Below the pieces are notes generated by a model, which was not told the DNA's origin, did no database searches, and saw nothing but the letters and a program-made list of their open reading frames with translations. Of a DNA stretch of 64,000 bases, positions 52,095 to 62,395 are shown one piece after another. How positions within the stretch are numbered: the stretch's first letter is position 1; every line of letters begins with the position of its first letter. The DNA comes from Prunella strophiata (Eukaryota > Chordata > Aves > Passeriformes > Prunellidae): NCBI GenBank assembly GCA_036583965.1, contig JAZBQD010000014.1, forward strand, positions 43,643,490 to 43,707,489, read 5' to 3'. Position numbers and translations under genes: made by a program.

Positions 52095-55000
52095 GTACGC
52101 CGGGGCCGGGGCGCCGCGGGTGTCGCGAGCGCTCGCTCACAGCTCGCTCGCTTCGGGCCTTTGCGGAATGGGAAGGGACCAAACAAGCGGCTGGTTGGGG
52201 CCGCGCTGTGATGTTGTGGGCAAAGATGTGTGGAAGTTCCTGAGCAGTCTGTGGCTCTGTTGCTTTAATGTCGCTTTGCTCGCACTGAACTCTGAAATAG
52301 ATTGGGTGTCTCGTGATTTGAGGAGGAAGGGCCGTCACGAAGTGAGTTACCCAGATCCTCCCCTCCTGGGTGAAGCTCTGGGTGAGACCAGATGCGACTG
52401 AACCAAGCAGCTCTTTTCCCATCTTGGCTGTGCTGAGAATCCCTTGAAAAAGACACTGTTGGAAAAGCTTTCATGGGCTTTCCTGTTGGAGCGTGGGGGA
52501 AATGGTAGCATAGAAATGATGAGCTTCTGAGGGCCCTGGGCACACACCCCAAGTGGAGGCGAAAGAAGACATCCCAGGCCTCCAGAGCACTCCTTACTTC
52601 TGTAGGTATTGTACATTTGTTGTCGAGTAAAGCACTTACTGCTGCATCATCGTCATTCACAGTAAAGTCTCAGCAAATGCTGAGTAGTGCTGGGGATGAA
52701 AATGGAATCATATCATTATATCTGTCTGGGACAAAGTTCTACCCATTTTGGCCAAGGTCAATGGGACGCCGATATGTAATCTGGAAAAGGAACATACATA
52801 AATTATATGTGTTTGATAAGTGGTCCCAATTGATGGTCTGGTTGCCCAGTCTTACTGTCCCTAAGTTTTTGTAGGTAGATCAGTACGTAAAAGTGGTTTG
52901 ATTCAAACCACAGATCCTTTTTATGTTCCTCTTTGGCTTGAGCAGATTGTATTCTTTCTTTGCTGATAATACTAACCTTATTTACCAACTCTTGATCTTG
53001 TTTAATATTTGCTAGGTACTATTTAAGTGAGTATGAGGTAAAACAGGTTATTCTCTTACAGCTTGTTCCATGCCCCTTGTGCAGGGCAGAATTGTAGCAA
53101 GTGGTTGATACCCTTGTCAGGGACCAAGGAGAACATGAGTCTGGTTTTGTCCTTTACCAGACACTTGATTATTAGCCTGAGCCAAGCTCCTGCCACAATT
53201 AATGGTTTGTTGATTTGCGTCTAAACTCCGTTGACACTGTTAAATCAGGAAGAAAATACTGTGTTTTAAGGATCAAGATAGAAACACTCTAATTGGCATG
53301 AGTGGGAGTGTCTTGAGAAACTTGTTCACAAATCATTTGTACATACTTCAGTTGATTAAATCATAAATCTGACCTTGCTGCACTGTACTTAAAAACAAAC
53401 ATACAAGTTTTTGCTTTTAAGTTAAGTCATAAAAGTATCAGTAAATTTAGGCTCCACTTGATGATTCAGAGGGATCTGAACTGTTTTGGTGGTGTCCTCA
53501 TGTGTTCTGGGATCGAGTAGAAAAGCCAATTACTGAAATTAATCATTGTCTTTCTGTGATATCCCCAATGCTAATGACAGATGCTGCATTAAGCATATTG
53601 GATCGAAGCAAAACATATTCGTGTACCTGATCTATTTTTCAGGAGACTTAATCATTGCTGACAGATGGCTCTTGTCAAAAAATGGCTTCTTTTAGTTCGA
53701 GTTGTTAGAAAAGACAAAAAAGATTGAATTCAAGAAGTCATTGTAATGAGACATAACTCTATTGTCAAAGTTAATATGTGAAAGTGATAAATGAAGAAGG
53801 CATTAATATTACAGAGAGGCCATTACATTAATGGGAATTGTGTGCAATGCTGTGGAGGTATTGTAAAGGCTTTTAGCCAATGCTTTAAAGTTAAGTAATG
53901 AAGGTAATACCTTGAAGATCAAGAAAGCCCCAGAAAAGCATCCAGGATAAAATAGAAATGTTTTGATTTGTTGCAAGGCTCTAGCAGAATATAGTCTTGA
54001 AGCCAGGCTGTACCTGACTTTCAGTTGAGTCTCCTGCAGCAAGAAGAAAGCCGAGATGTTGTTTTTTTGTTCATTTGGAGATTTTTGTGAGGGAAGGGGA
54101 TACTTTTTTTTCCTCTCTGCGAGCAGAGAGACTGGTAATCATGGAGAAAGAATGTGATGAAAATCTTAAATTTCTATTGGACAGTTCTATGAAGTTAGAA
54201 AATTCCTGAAGTAGCAGGACTCTCAGCCTTGTAATGATGAGTCCTCCAGATGACATGTCTTGTCTGGAAACTTAGCTTAAAGTGGGAAGTGGCATTTTTT
54301 ACTCCTCCGACTAGAAAACATTGTTATAATAAATGGTGATAACCATACAGTTGCTGTACTCCCTCTTGTATTGAAGTTGTGTCTGTATAGTGAGTCAGAC
54401 ATTAAAAATAAGCAGTAGTTGCACAACAGTCCTAAACAATACAAATTGATAAGATTATTTGGGCAGTTGGAGCAGCAAAACTGTTAAGCCCAAATTTGTC
54501 CAGGGGAGTAGAAACAACATTCAACATCAGCTGTCTGGCAGCCGGTGCTGTCAGGGTGCAACTCTTTCAGCTTCTGGAAAAAGCAGTGTGCAGCTGAAAA
54601 TGGTGATTCCTGTAGGCTGCTTTCATTAATAATTTCCTAACAACTGAGCTGTTAGGCCAGTAGTAATCTCCACATGATGTCTCACCTTCTCTGGTTTGCA
54701 CTGTGGCATTGTGCAATAGGCAGGCTGACTGCTCTCCAGTCATGCTGTTCTCCCTGGTGCCTGCCCATTAAAGTGGGGGCTGCTTTGGTCTGCTGTTGCA
54801 AGGTGCTCCAGCTTCTCTTGCCTATTAGGCAGAGTGAAATTGTTTATTGAGATACTTGAGGTTCATCTCCAGTGTTTTCTTGTCCACTGCTGCCATATGT
54901 TAGCACTGGCAATATATCATAGTCCAGTGTTGAGATGGCGCTTCCTGAATCCTTCTATCCACTGTACATCTGGATAACTGCACTTCAGGCCATCCATTCA

Positions 55001-56647
55001 CATGGCATGTTGCCAAGTCAGTCTGGTTAGGCTTGTCAAGGATACTAATGCCAAGCAGAAAGGAATTTGGGATAATGAACCCAGTCTGCCTAACACCAGA
55101 TGCAATATGTGGCCTTTATTGCAAATTTATTCTGTTTTCATTTGCTTAACCTTTGTGTTGCCATTTTTGCTCATGCCAAAAAACAGTCTCCGAACATGGA
55201 AAACCTCAAAATTGGATCACTTGGAAACTGCCACTCAAATGAATTGTGATACAGTAAGCATGTCAGAAAAGAGAAGCAAAGCACTTGGATAATCAGTGTC
55301 TGCTGGGAATATCAAGCCTTCAGATAACTAAATCATGAAATGCCAGCAAGCATCAGCCTGGATTAGAGTGTGATATTAGTTACTTTTTTGGCACTTGGCC
55401 AAGCAATCTGTTCAGACTGGTTACCCAAGAAGTCCCCTAAGAAACTGTAATATGGCAGATGCTGATTTTAATACTTTAGGGTTTTTATCCCTTCATCAGC
55501 TTTTGTCTGCACTTTTAAAATGAGGTGGTCTTGCAGAAGAAGTGGCTTGATCCTCAGTTGGGAATTGGCTAGAAGTGCCAGGAAGCAGTAATAAGGCTGT
55601 AGGAAAATGGACAAGCAGGTAGAAATTGGACTGTGTAGGGAGTGGGATTTGCTGTACTATTTGGTGTAGCCTTTCGTAAGGGGTATGTTTTGATGTTAAC
55701 TTTTACTCACTTAGCTCTTGGTCTGAACCACTAACAATTTTGGGAAATGTCCAAATGTGAAGAAAAACATTGGTTTGTCATTCTCAGTTTGGTTACTATT
55801 CACCTAGTATTAGATGATGTCTAGGTGGTTATAACAGTATTTTTAATTGATTGTTTCCAGACATACTCAGGTTTCAAGGGCACAGAAAAGATTGGAAATT
55901 AAAATGGAAAGACTGGAAATTTTCCTGCTTCCTACCAGGAGAAATCTGCCTAACCAGGAGGAAGGGGAGTGCTTCTACAGAGATGCTGCTGTATGGTCAG
56001 CTCTGGACACATGCAGTTCTAGAGGAGTGCAGAAACTTGAGCAATAGTTAAGAGAGGCAATGAAAGTGTGCCACTTTAGCATTGTGCTACATTGACTTTA
56101 AAATGTATTTATCTCCCTCCTCACTAATAATTAGGACTCTGCTTTAGGGAAACTTTTCTTTTCCCCCTTAACCAATTGTATTTTATTGTATGTTGAATGC
56201 AGCTGAACTGATACTTGCATAAAGAATCAGATCATGCTGGTACTGGTACAAAGGTCAGTAATTTGACATGTTGGCCATAATGTTTAATAAATTGACATTG
56301 TTTGTTTCTTTTGGCCCCCAACCTTTCTAATTGTACAGATCAGCAGAGGATTATTGTAAGTACACTAACTTGCCAATTTTTTCTTGACTACAAATTGACT
56401 CACAGAGAACAAAAATATGTTTGGATCCAGGAGAGGAGGAAGGAATGTATGTCTTCTGTAGTCCATTAAGGCAAACACTAATTTTTATGTAAAATGATGC
56501 AAGGGAAATGAAAGCTATGCTCTCCTGCAACTTTATCATGGCTGTCTGGGCTCGGCTTGAAATAAAACTGAAAGTCTTGAAACTATTTTTTTAATTGATT
56601 TCTTTGTTCAATACAGTTTAACTCTTCTCTCTTTTTCCTTTCATCAG
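52095..56647 (+). other. ZCRB1: ZCRB1 intron 1
   Basis: About 4.5 kb between the island and the first coding exon. Short open frames on both strands show no family features. No repeat was recognised. Confidence 0.6.
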
Positions 56648-56735
56648 AAAAATGAGTGGTGGGTTGGCACCAAGCAAAAGCACAGTGTATGTGTCCAATT
56701 TACCCTTTGCTTTGACTAACAATGACCTGTACAGG
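56648..56735 (+). CDS. ZCRB1: ZCRB1 exon 2 (first coding exon)
   Basis: The acceptor TCATCAG ends at 56647 and the donor GTAAG begins at 56736. Four untranslated bases precede ATG at 56652. The exon encodes residues 1-28, including RNP2 (VYVSNL) and RRM helix 1. It ends in phase 0. The context AAAAATGAG has A at -3 but A rather than G at +4, so it is adequate rather than optimal. Confidence 0.95.
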
Positions 56736-59700
56736 GTAAGTTTTAAGTGATGCATTGTTTAGATTAAACTTGTTGACAACAATTTTGACTGTAAAATCAA
56801 TACTGATATATAAGTTTGTCATGATAAATTTATTATTAGTGAAATGCAATTGTCTGTTGTTAAATCTTTTTTATTTTGCTTTATATTTCAGATATTTTCA
56901 AAGTATGGGAAAGTTGTCAAGTAAGTGACCTGATATGGCCTTCTATTTTTGTACCTCTCATTTTAAATATTTTATGTCTTTCCTTCACTTGCAAGTCTTG
57001 AGCTTTTTGTAATTAAAGTATGAATGTGGAACTGTATTGAAGTTCTGTTCATTTTTAATAAAGTATAAATTTAACTTAGCAACTGAAAGTTCTTGCAGTT
57101 ACATACATAATACAAGAATATTTGTGTTTGGGACAGGTTTTGCTGACCATTTCTTAAGAGCAAGTAGAATGTTGTTACATATCATCAGTCCTTTCTCTGA
57201 AATAATTAAAACAGTGTTCTTCTAGTATTATTTGCCTTTCCTTCACCACTGTGGGGCACAGTGGGTAAGTGTGAAAGTGGGGGCTTCTTACATGAATTAG
57301 ATGTCACTAGATGTTCCCACAGTTGTTCTCTGTGATTCTAGATGGGCTGGTTATTGTGACTGTTTAGAATTTTACCTAAAGCTAGATGTAAGGCTGCATT
57401 AATCGCTTTCAGCATTTGGGGTATTCATGAACAATATATCTGAATATCTGCCTCTGTGTTCAAATGATAGAAAGAAATGCCCTGGTAAGGAGCTGACTGG
57501 TTTGTTTACATTTTTTAATTGGTCAGAATAAGGAGACAGAAGTCTTAAGTTTTTAATCCTAAACCAGCAAGTATCTTCTTTAATTTCTAGTAGCTGTTGC
57601 AACAACCTGTGAGATAGTTTCAAAGTTTATGAAGTCTCAGAAATGTGTTTCAGGTGACAAATAGCAGGAAAAGCAAATATACCCTGACTATTATGACTTC
57701 AACTGAGTTTGTTCAGTAAGAAATCAGACTTTATATGGCTCTGAGAAGTTCCTGACTTTTTAAAGATTTGTCACACTTGATCCTTTCTATTCTTGCATTA
57801 TTAACTGGTATGTTCAATATCCTGATTAGAAGACTGACAGTCATACCAGGCTTCTGTTGGAATTCCTCAAACAGTAGATTGGCATAAAAATTAATAGAAT
57901 TGTCCTAAAGTCAGTTTTATTGACAATTGAACTTAATGCATGCAGTTGGACATGTTCTGTCCAAGAGGCTTTGGTAGTAAAACCAAAGTAGTTGGTTTGG
58001 TAGTAGTAGTAGTAGTTTGGTAGTTCAACCTTTTTGTGCATGTATGTGGGGAAATTTGAGCTTTCTTTACTGTGTTTTTATTTTATAAACTTTTTACCAT
58101 GTGGGTCATCTGTTACTTACACAGATTATATAGTAGGCCTTTTGTATTGAAGTGGGGTTTGATTTTTTTGGTTACTGCTTAGAATTTTGGCTTGCCCTGT
58201 GGCTGAACCTTGATTTGCCTGTGGTGGACATAGGGAGGAGTGTATTCCCTACTTTTTTTATGTGTACTTTGATTTTTATGTACATGCAGCCTGACATTCT
58301 GGTTCTCACTGTTGTTGTTTTGTTAGGTTTTTTCAGGACTAAATACAACTGACATTAAGATTGAAAGAACTGAGGCTGTGTGGGTTCCAGCCATACACAC
58401 ACCCTGGCCCTGTCTTGTAAATTTTTATCTTCAGGTTTTGTTTTACTGTTTCTAGATTTTCATGAATTTCTCAATGTGCTATTGAAGCTGTTGATTTCAA
58501 TGTTAGACTGAAGATTTAACTTTGTATGTCATGTGAAATAACACATGCATCCATGATCTTTGGATTTCAGTTGGAGATATTTGCAGAACAGTACTGCATA
58601 GAGTTAGTGTTTCCTATTGTGAACCTGTTTAGCTGATTAGTCCTACACAAACATAGATTTCTTATAGTTTGGAGGGTTCACACACAATAATAGTAATGGT
58701 AAGATTACTCATGAATTTTCCTTTCACCTCTAGTATACGTAGTTCCCTCCAGTTAGGTTGCTTGTAAATCTAGAAATTATGTTCTCTGTTCTTCAAGTCA
58801 CCCAAGGGAATTAAGAGTGATACTGATCCCAGAACAACCTCACATGCTTTTTTAAAATCATCTCCACTCTACTTCTAAATACATAGCCAGATTAGCTGCT
58901 CCTTTGAATTTCTGTTTAATGAGTACTTTTATTGTTAAATATACTTTAACTCTTTTGCTGTATAACAAAGGTATGATCCCACTGAGATCTTTAAGGAAGA
59001 AATATCTCTGAAGTAATTTTAGTGTGGTTCACTAAAATCAATAATGTGGTTATATGTTTCCAGAGTTACCATTATGAAAGACAAAGACACCAGAAAGAGC
59101 AAAGGCGTTGCCTTTATTTTGTTTTTGGATAAAGAATCTGCACAAAACTGTTCTCGGGCACTTAATAACAAACAGGTAAGTTGTGGAAAGTTTTTATGGC
59201 AGGAGGGTTGGGCTTTCAGTCCCAAACATTTACCTTTTCTTTCCAATTTTCTGTAGTTGTTTGGAAGAGTAATAAAAGCAAGTATTGCCATTGATAATGG
59301 AAGAGCAGCAGAATTCATTCGCAGGCGTAACTACTTTGATAAGTCTAAGTGTTACGAATGTGGGGTGAGTAAAACCAAAAGTGTAGAGAAATGGACAAAA
59401 GTTGTGGGTTGAGATAAGAATAACTTAATAATTGAAATAATACTAAATAGTAGTAGTAATAGTAGATGGTAATGAAAGTAACAAAGAGAAATAAAACCCA
59501 GGAAAAATAAGTTATGCACATGAAAACTATTGCAATGACAACCTCCTACTCTTTGCTTCAAAGTATCTGCTTTTGCTGTATTTTTGGAAGTTCATGAATT
59601 AGCTGGCAGTAAAATAAATACAGGAAACAACTGTTCTATATAGAAGTGAGTTTTAAGTTTTAATTAATTCCTGACTTTTTCTGAAAATAGTAATGTAGGA

Positions 59701-61875
59701 CAATGATATTTGGATAGTATTTAACATCCAACACAAACTTGATTTCTATTCATAACACTTCTTACAGCAAAAATGTCACCTCACTCCTGTGTATTAAATT
59801 GTTAATTCTGAGGTTTCTGTCTTGTTTTGAATATAAGCCATGTGTAGTGTATTCAGTTATTGTAACAGACAAAAAAATCTACTGTGCTTGTAGCTTGTTC
59901 TCAGTTTGCAGATAAGCATGCATATCACCACTAATCTCTTCATTTCCATGGCAAGCCTAGAGAAGAGTTTGTCTTCTGTGTGCTAATTCAGCATTCCATT
60001 TATCTTACTAATTGCTCCCATTTTTTCCCCCATGAACTTCCCTCATGATACATTTTAACGTATAGTTGTTTGTAATGGCTTCTGTTAAGCAATATTTCTT
60101 TTTCTCCAAGGAAGCAGGACACTTGAGTTATGCTTGTCCTAAAAATATGCTAGGGGAGCGGGAACCACCAAAAAAAAAAGAAAAGAAGAAGAGAAAGAAA
60201 ATAGTGGAGCCAGAAGAAGTGTATGTATATTGAGTTACATGTTACTACTTTTTTTAGAAATTTTTTTCATACTAAACACTTAAATTAAAGATCTATTTTT
60301 TTTCCTCTCCCTGCACAATGAAGTGAGGAGGAAGAAGAAAGTGAAGAGGAAGGTGAAGACCCTGCTCTAGACAGCCTCAGCCAAGCCATAGCTTTTCAGG
60401 TACAAAATTGAAGCATGGCATATTTATTTCTAACTTTTAAATTCAGCTCCCTTCTTTAACTGCTTTTCAGAAGCTCTGATATATATGCATAGGATCTGTC
60501 TGCTCTATAACACTTAGTGGGCTCTGGTTTGGTAGCAGTAGTTGGTAACTATAGTTGGCTTCTTTACACTGAAGGCATGTTCAGTGGAATTTTGTTTAGG
60601 TTTCTTACTTTTCACTATTGCTGTATTAGTGTGTTGCAGCCTTTTTTTTCCTTCAAGCTCCTTTGTGTCATCTCTGCTGTGATGCTCTGCTGGGTTTTTG
60701 CCCACAAATCCCTCTTTATGTTGTTGTCTGAGGAGACAAAAAACCAGTCATGTATAAGTGACCAGACACATCCTCTGTCCTCACTGGAATGTCCTTGAAC
60801 ATTTGTTACTGGGACACTTCCTTTGCCTGTACAGACCATCACATTCTCTAATAGACCTCATCTCCCAAAACACACTGAATGCATAGTTTTTTATGTAGCT
60901 AGCTTACCTAACATCTGTATTATTGTCTTTATTACTTCTTTATCTCTATACCCTTTTGCTTCACAAAACAAAACAAGCCTGACCTGATATTCAAATTTCT
61001 TGGCTCCCTGGTCAACATGGTTGCCTGTGTGCCTGTCCCCCCCAAAAAAACCCTCGAGAGTTAATAACTTTGTTCTGAATGTGACTGTAATGAGTGCAGG
61101 ACTTTACATGATGTAGTCCAAAAATAGTGATTCACAATGTTCCTCTCCTTCCCCAAAAACTCCACAATTCGAAATAAAACCTATAAAGCCAGGAAACATT
61201 CTCATTTCTATTGATGCCTCACTATCACCATCCAAAGATTTTAACTGGTAAAAATAGGAAGCTTCTATTTAAACTATTAGTTGAATAACCTTCAGTAATA
61301 ATCCCCAAAGGCACTCATTATGTGAATGAATGACTGCAAAGGACAATGGATAGAAGACTTATTAGCAGAACAAAGCTGATTCAATAACATCAGTTTAAAA
61401 CATGAGGCATTTTTTGCTTTAGATCTCAGTTAAAGAGATCTGCTTAGATTTTTTGCTTTAGATCTCTCTATATTTTTGGAAGTTTGCCGTGGGCAAAATT
61501 CCTCTTTTTGAGAATACAGGATGGTCCAGGCAGCTGCTGTGGTGTAGAAGACAGCTTATATGTGAGAACTACTTTCAGAAATGTTTCCTAGTCCTTTGAT
61601 CACACAGTTTATCTGGAAATAAACCCTTGTAATTCTTTAACTTATTTAAGAATTCAGTGTATATTAAGAACTAGCATTGTTATTTGTAGTGCACCTTAAT
61701 TTTTTTTTAATCCCAGCTAATGTTTCTCTTTTCTTCATTATAGCAAGCCAAAATTGAGGAAGAACAACAAAGATGGACACAGACTGCAGGGGAATCTTCA
61801 ATTTCAGATGATTCAAAACGTCCACGGATTAAGAAAAGTGCTTATTTCAGTGATGAGGAAGAACTTAGTGACTGA
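56652..61875 (+). CDS. ZCRB1: ZCRB1, zinc finger CCHC-type and RNA-binding motif protein 1 (U11/U12-31K), complete, 7 coding exons
   Basis: Nuclear RNA-binding protein of the U11/U12 di-snRNP, which recognises minor-class (U12-type) introns; this role is known from the family. Joined coding segments are 56652-56735, 56892-56920, 59064-59175, 59257-59364, 60111-60220, 60324-60399 and 61744-61875. They total 651 nt, or 216 residues plus TGA, against 217 in human as I recall it. Order of parts: an N-terminal RRM with RNP2 VYVSNL (12-17) and RNP1 KGVAFILF (51-58); a CCHC zinc knuckle with C107, C110, H115 and C120; a lysine-rich run (about 131-143); an acidic Glu/Asp stretch (about 143-160); and a conserved C-terminus ending [10 protein letters not shown]. 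All introns are GT-AG with matching phases. I chose the start because the ATG lies four bases inside the exon, opens the RRM frame and gives the known N-terminus [10 protein letters not shown]. Divergent from PPHLN1. Identity is very secure. Confidence 0.97.
56892..56920 (+). CDS. ZCRB1: ZCRB1 exon 3, a 29-nt microexon
   Basis: This very short exon lies between acceptor TTATATTTCAG and donor GTAAGTGA. It encodes IFSKYGKVV plus two bases of the next lysine codon, that is RRM residues 29-37 and part of 38. The upstream intron is only 156 bp. Skipping it would shift the frame, since 29 is not a multiple of three. Confidence 0.95.
56921..59063 (+). other. ZCRB1: ZCRB1 intron 3
   Basis: A 2.1-kb intron that interrupts the Lys38 codon. 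It holds the (TAG)5 microsatellite and no recognised element. Confidence 0.9.
58001..58016. repeat. (TAG)5 microsatellite
   Basis: Five uninterrupted TAG units in ZCRB1 intron 3, with looser TAG/AGT copies nearby and again near 59450-59465. Confidence 0.85.
59064..59175 (+). CDS. ZCRB1: ZCRB1 exon 4
   Basis: The acceptor GTTTCCAG ends at 59063 and the donor GTAAGT begins at 59176. The first base completes the split Lys38 codon. The exon encodes residues 39-75, covering RRM strands 2-3 with RNP1 KGVAFILF and helix 2. It ends in phase 0 at CAG. The following intron is only 81 bp. Confidence 0.96.
59257..59364 (+). CDS. ZCRB1: ZCRB1 exon 5
   Basis: The acceptor TTTTCTGTAG ends at 59256 and the donor GTGAGT begins at 59365. 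It has 36 codons (76-111): the last RRM strand beginning [10 protein letters not shown], the basic linker with RRR, and the first half of the CCHC knuckle, CYECG (C107, C110). It ends in phase 0, so the zinc knuckle is split by an intron. Confidence 0.96.
59365..60110 (+). other. ZCRB1: ZCRB1 intron 5
   Basis: A 746-bp intron in phase 0 that splits the zinc knuckle. Nothing recognised inside apart from loose TAG repeats at its start. Confidence 0.9.
60111..60220 (+). CDS. ZCRB1: ZCRB1 exon 6
   Basis: The acceptor TTTCTCCAAG ends at 60110 and the donor GTATGT begins at 60221. It completes the zinc knuckle ([11 protein letters not shown]115, C120), then encodes the motif GEREPP and a lysine-rich run rich in A homopolymer. 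It ends two bases into codon 148. A second GT two bases upstream (60219) would also give an open frame with an acceptor 3-4 bases further on, but the chosen pair keeps the family EEVEE motif. Confidence 0.93.
60324..60399 (+). CDS. ZCRB1: ZCRB1 exon 7
   Basis: The acceptor AATGAAG ends at 60323 and the donor GTACAA begins at 60400. The first base completes Val148. It then encodes an acidic stretch and the conserved segment [15 protein letters not shown], ending in phase 0. The acceptor's pyrimidine tract (TTTTTTTTCCTCTCCCTGC) lies just upstream. The upstream intron is 103 bp. Confidence 0.94.
60400..61743 (+). other. ZCRB1: ZCRB1 intron 7
   Basis: A 1.34-kb intron in phase 0. It contains a short C7A7 run near 61038-61051 and chance open frames at its 5' end. 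Confidence 0.9.
61744..61875 (+). CDS. ZCRB1: ZCRB1 exon 8, terminal coding exon
   Basis: The acceptor TTCATTATAG ends at 61743. It encodes [11 protein letters not shown], a serine-rich linker, then RPRIKKS and the acidic terminus [10 protein letters not shown]. The stop TGA is at 61873-61875. The 3' UTR follows in the same exon. Confidence 0.96.
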   Translation, partial: QAKIEEEQQRWTQTAGESSISDDSKRPRIKKSAYFSDEEELSD

Positions 61876-62395
61876 AATAATACTGTTCTAAATGCATATA
61901 TAAGATATATATAGTGTACATTTTGTAAAGTGCTACAAAGTGATCTGTAATACCGGTTTGTTTTGGTGTTGAAGACACTGAAAATCACAGGGTTTTTTTA
62001 TTGTGTCCCGTGACTCTCCCATCTTTTTATATCTGTGTCTCAAAACCTTACCTTTCAAGGCAACTTTTTAAGAAAATGATGTAATTATACACTTAAATCC
62101 AGAAAAGTATCTGTGAGAATGCATCTTGTAGTTAATACCTAGACCCACGTCCTAGCAGTGAAATGTTTCATGAGAGAATTTCCCAAGGCTTTTTTCCTAA
62201 GAGGAGTTTCTCCTAGGATGACTGTTAACACCACTGATGCTTTATGTATTGGTCTGTTTGGAAGCAGTGCTTTAGTAGTACTTCAGTAGATTATGAAACT
62301 TGCAATAGTTCCTCTGCATAGGGTTGAATTTCAGCTTTAGGCATTGTCTTTTTACTCTTCATGCAGTACTATAATAAATTATTGTCACATCAACA
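61876..62395 (+). other. ZCRB1: ZCRB1 3' UTR (end inferred)
   Basis: AT-rich sequence without further open frame, from the ZCRB1 stop to the first AATAAA (62373) plus a short cleavage distance. The 3' end is inferred from the hexamer; a later AATAAA near 63425 could give a longer form. Confidence 0.55.
62373..62378 (+). terminator. Poly(A) signal AATAAA of ZCRB1
   Basis: Canonical AATAAA about 500 nt after the ZCRB1 stop, followed by a T-rich downstream element (CTGTTTCTCCTG, about 62396). It is the first canonical hexamer seen after the stop. Confidence 0.6.

Larger units (their letters stand above)
51380..52180. promoter_or_regulatory. CpG island, shared head-to-head promoter of PPHLN1 and ZCRB1
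   Basis: An abrupt change from AT-rich to very GC- and CpG-rich sequence sits between the first exons of the two divergent genes. No other stretch of the window looks like this. Visible elements near the centre are an NF-Y-type ATTGG (51885-51889), a GC box GCCCCGCCCG (51855-51864), an ETS-type CTTCCGG (51826-51832), and two copies of CGGCGGAAGC (51847-51856 and 51916-51925). No TATA box is obvious. Such islands usually drive housekeeping genes from dispersed start sites. Confidence 0.85.

Noticed and set aside
51229..52422. 397-codon open frame on the - strand and a 233-codon frame on the + strand across the CpG island
   Set aside because: High GC removes stop codons; both strands and several frames are open at once, composition is Ala/Gly/Pro/Arg, and PPHLN1 exon 1 with its donor lies inside.
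56736..61743. U12-type introns in ZCRB1 as self-regulation of the minor spliceosome
   Set aside because: All donors seen are ordinary GT types (GTAAG, GTGAGT, GTATGT, GTACAA); none has RTATCCTT.
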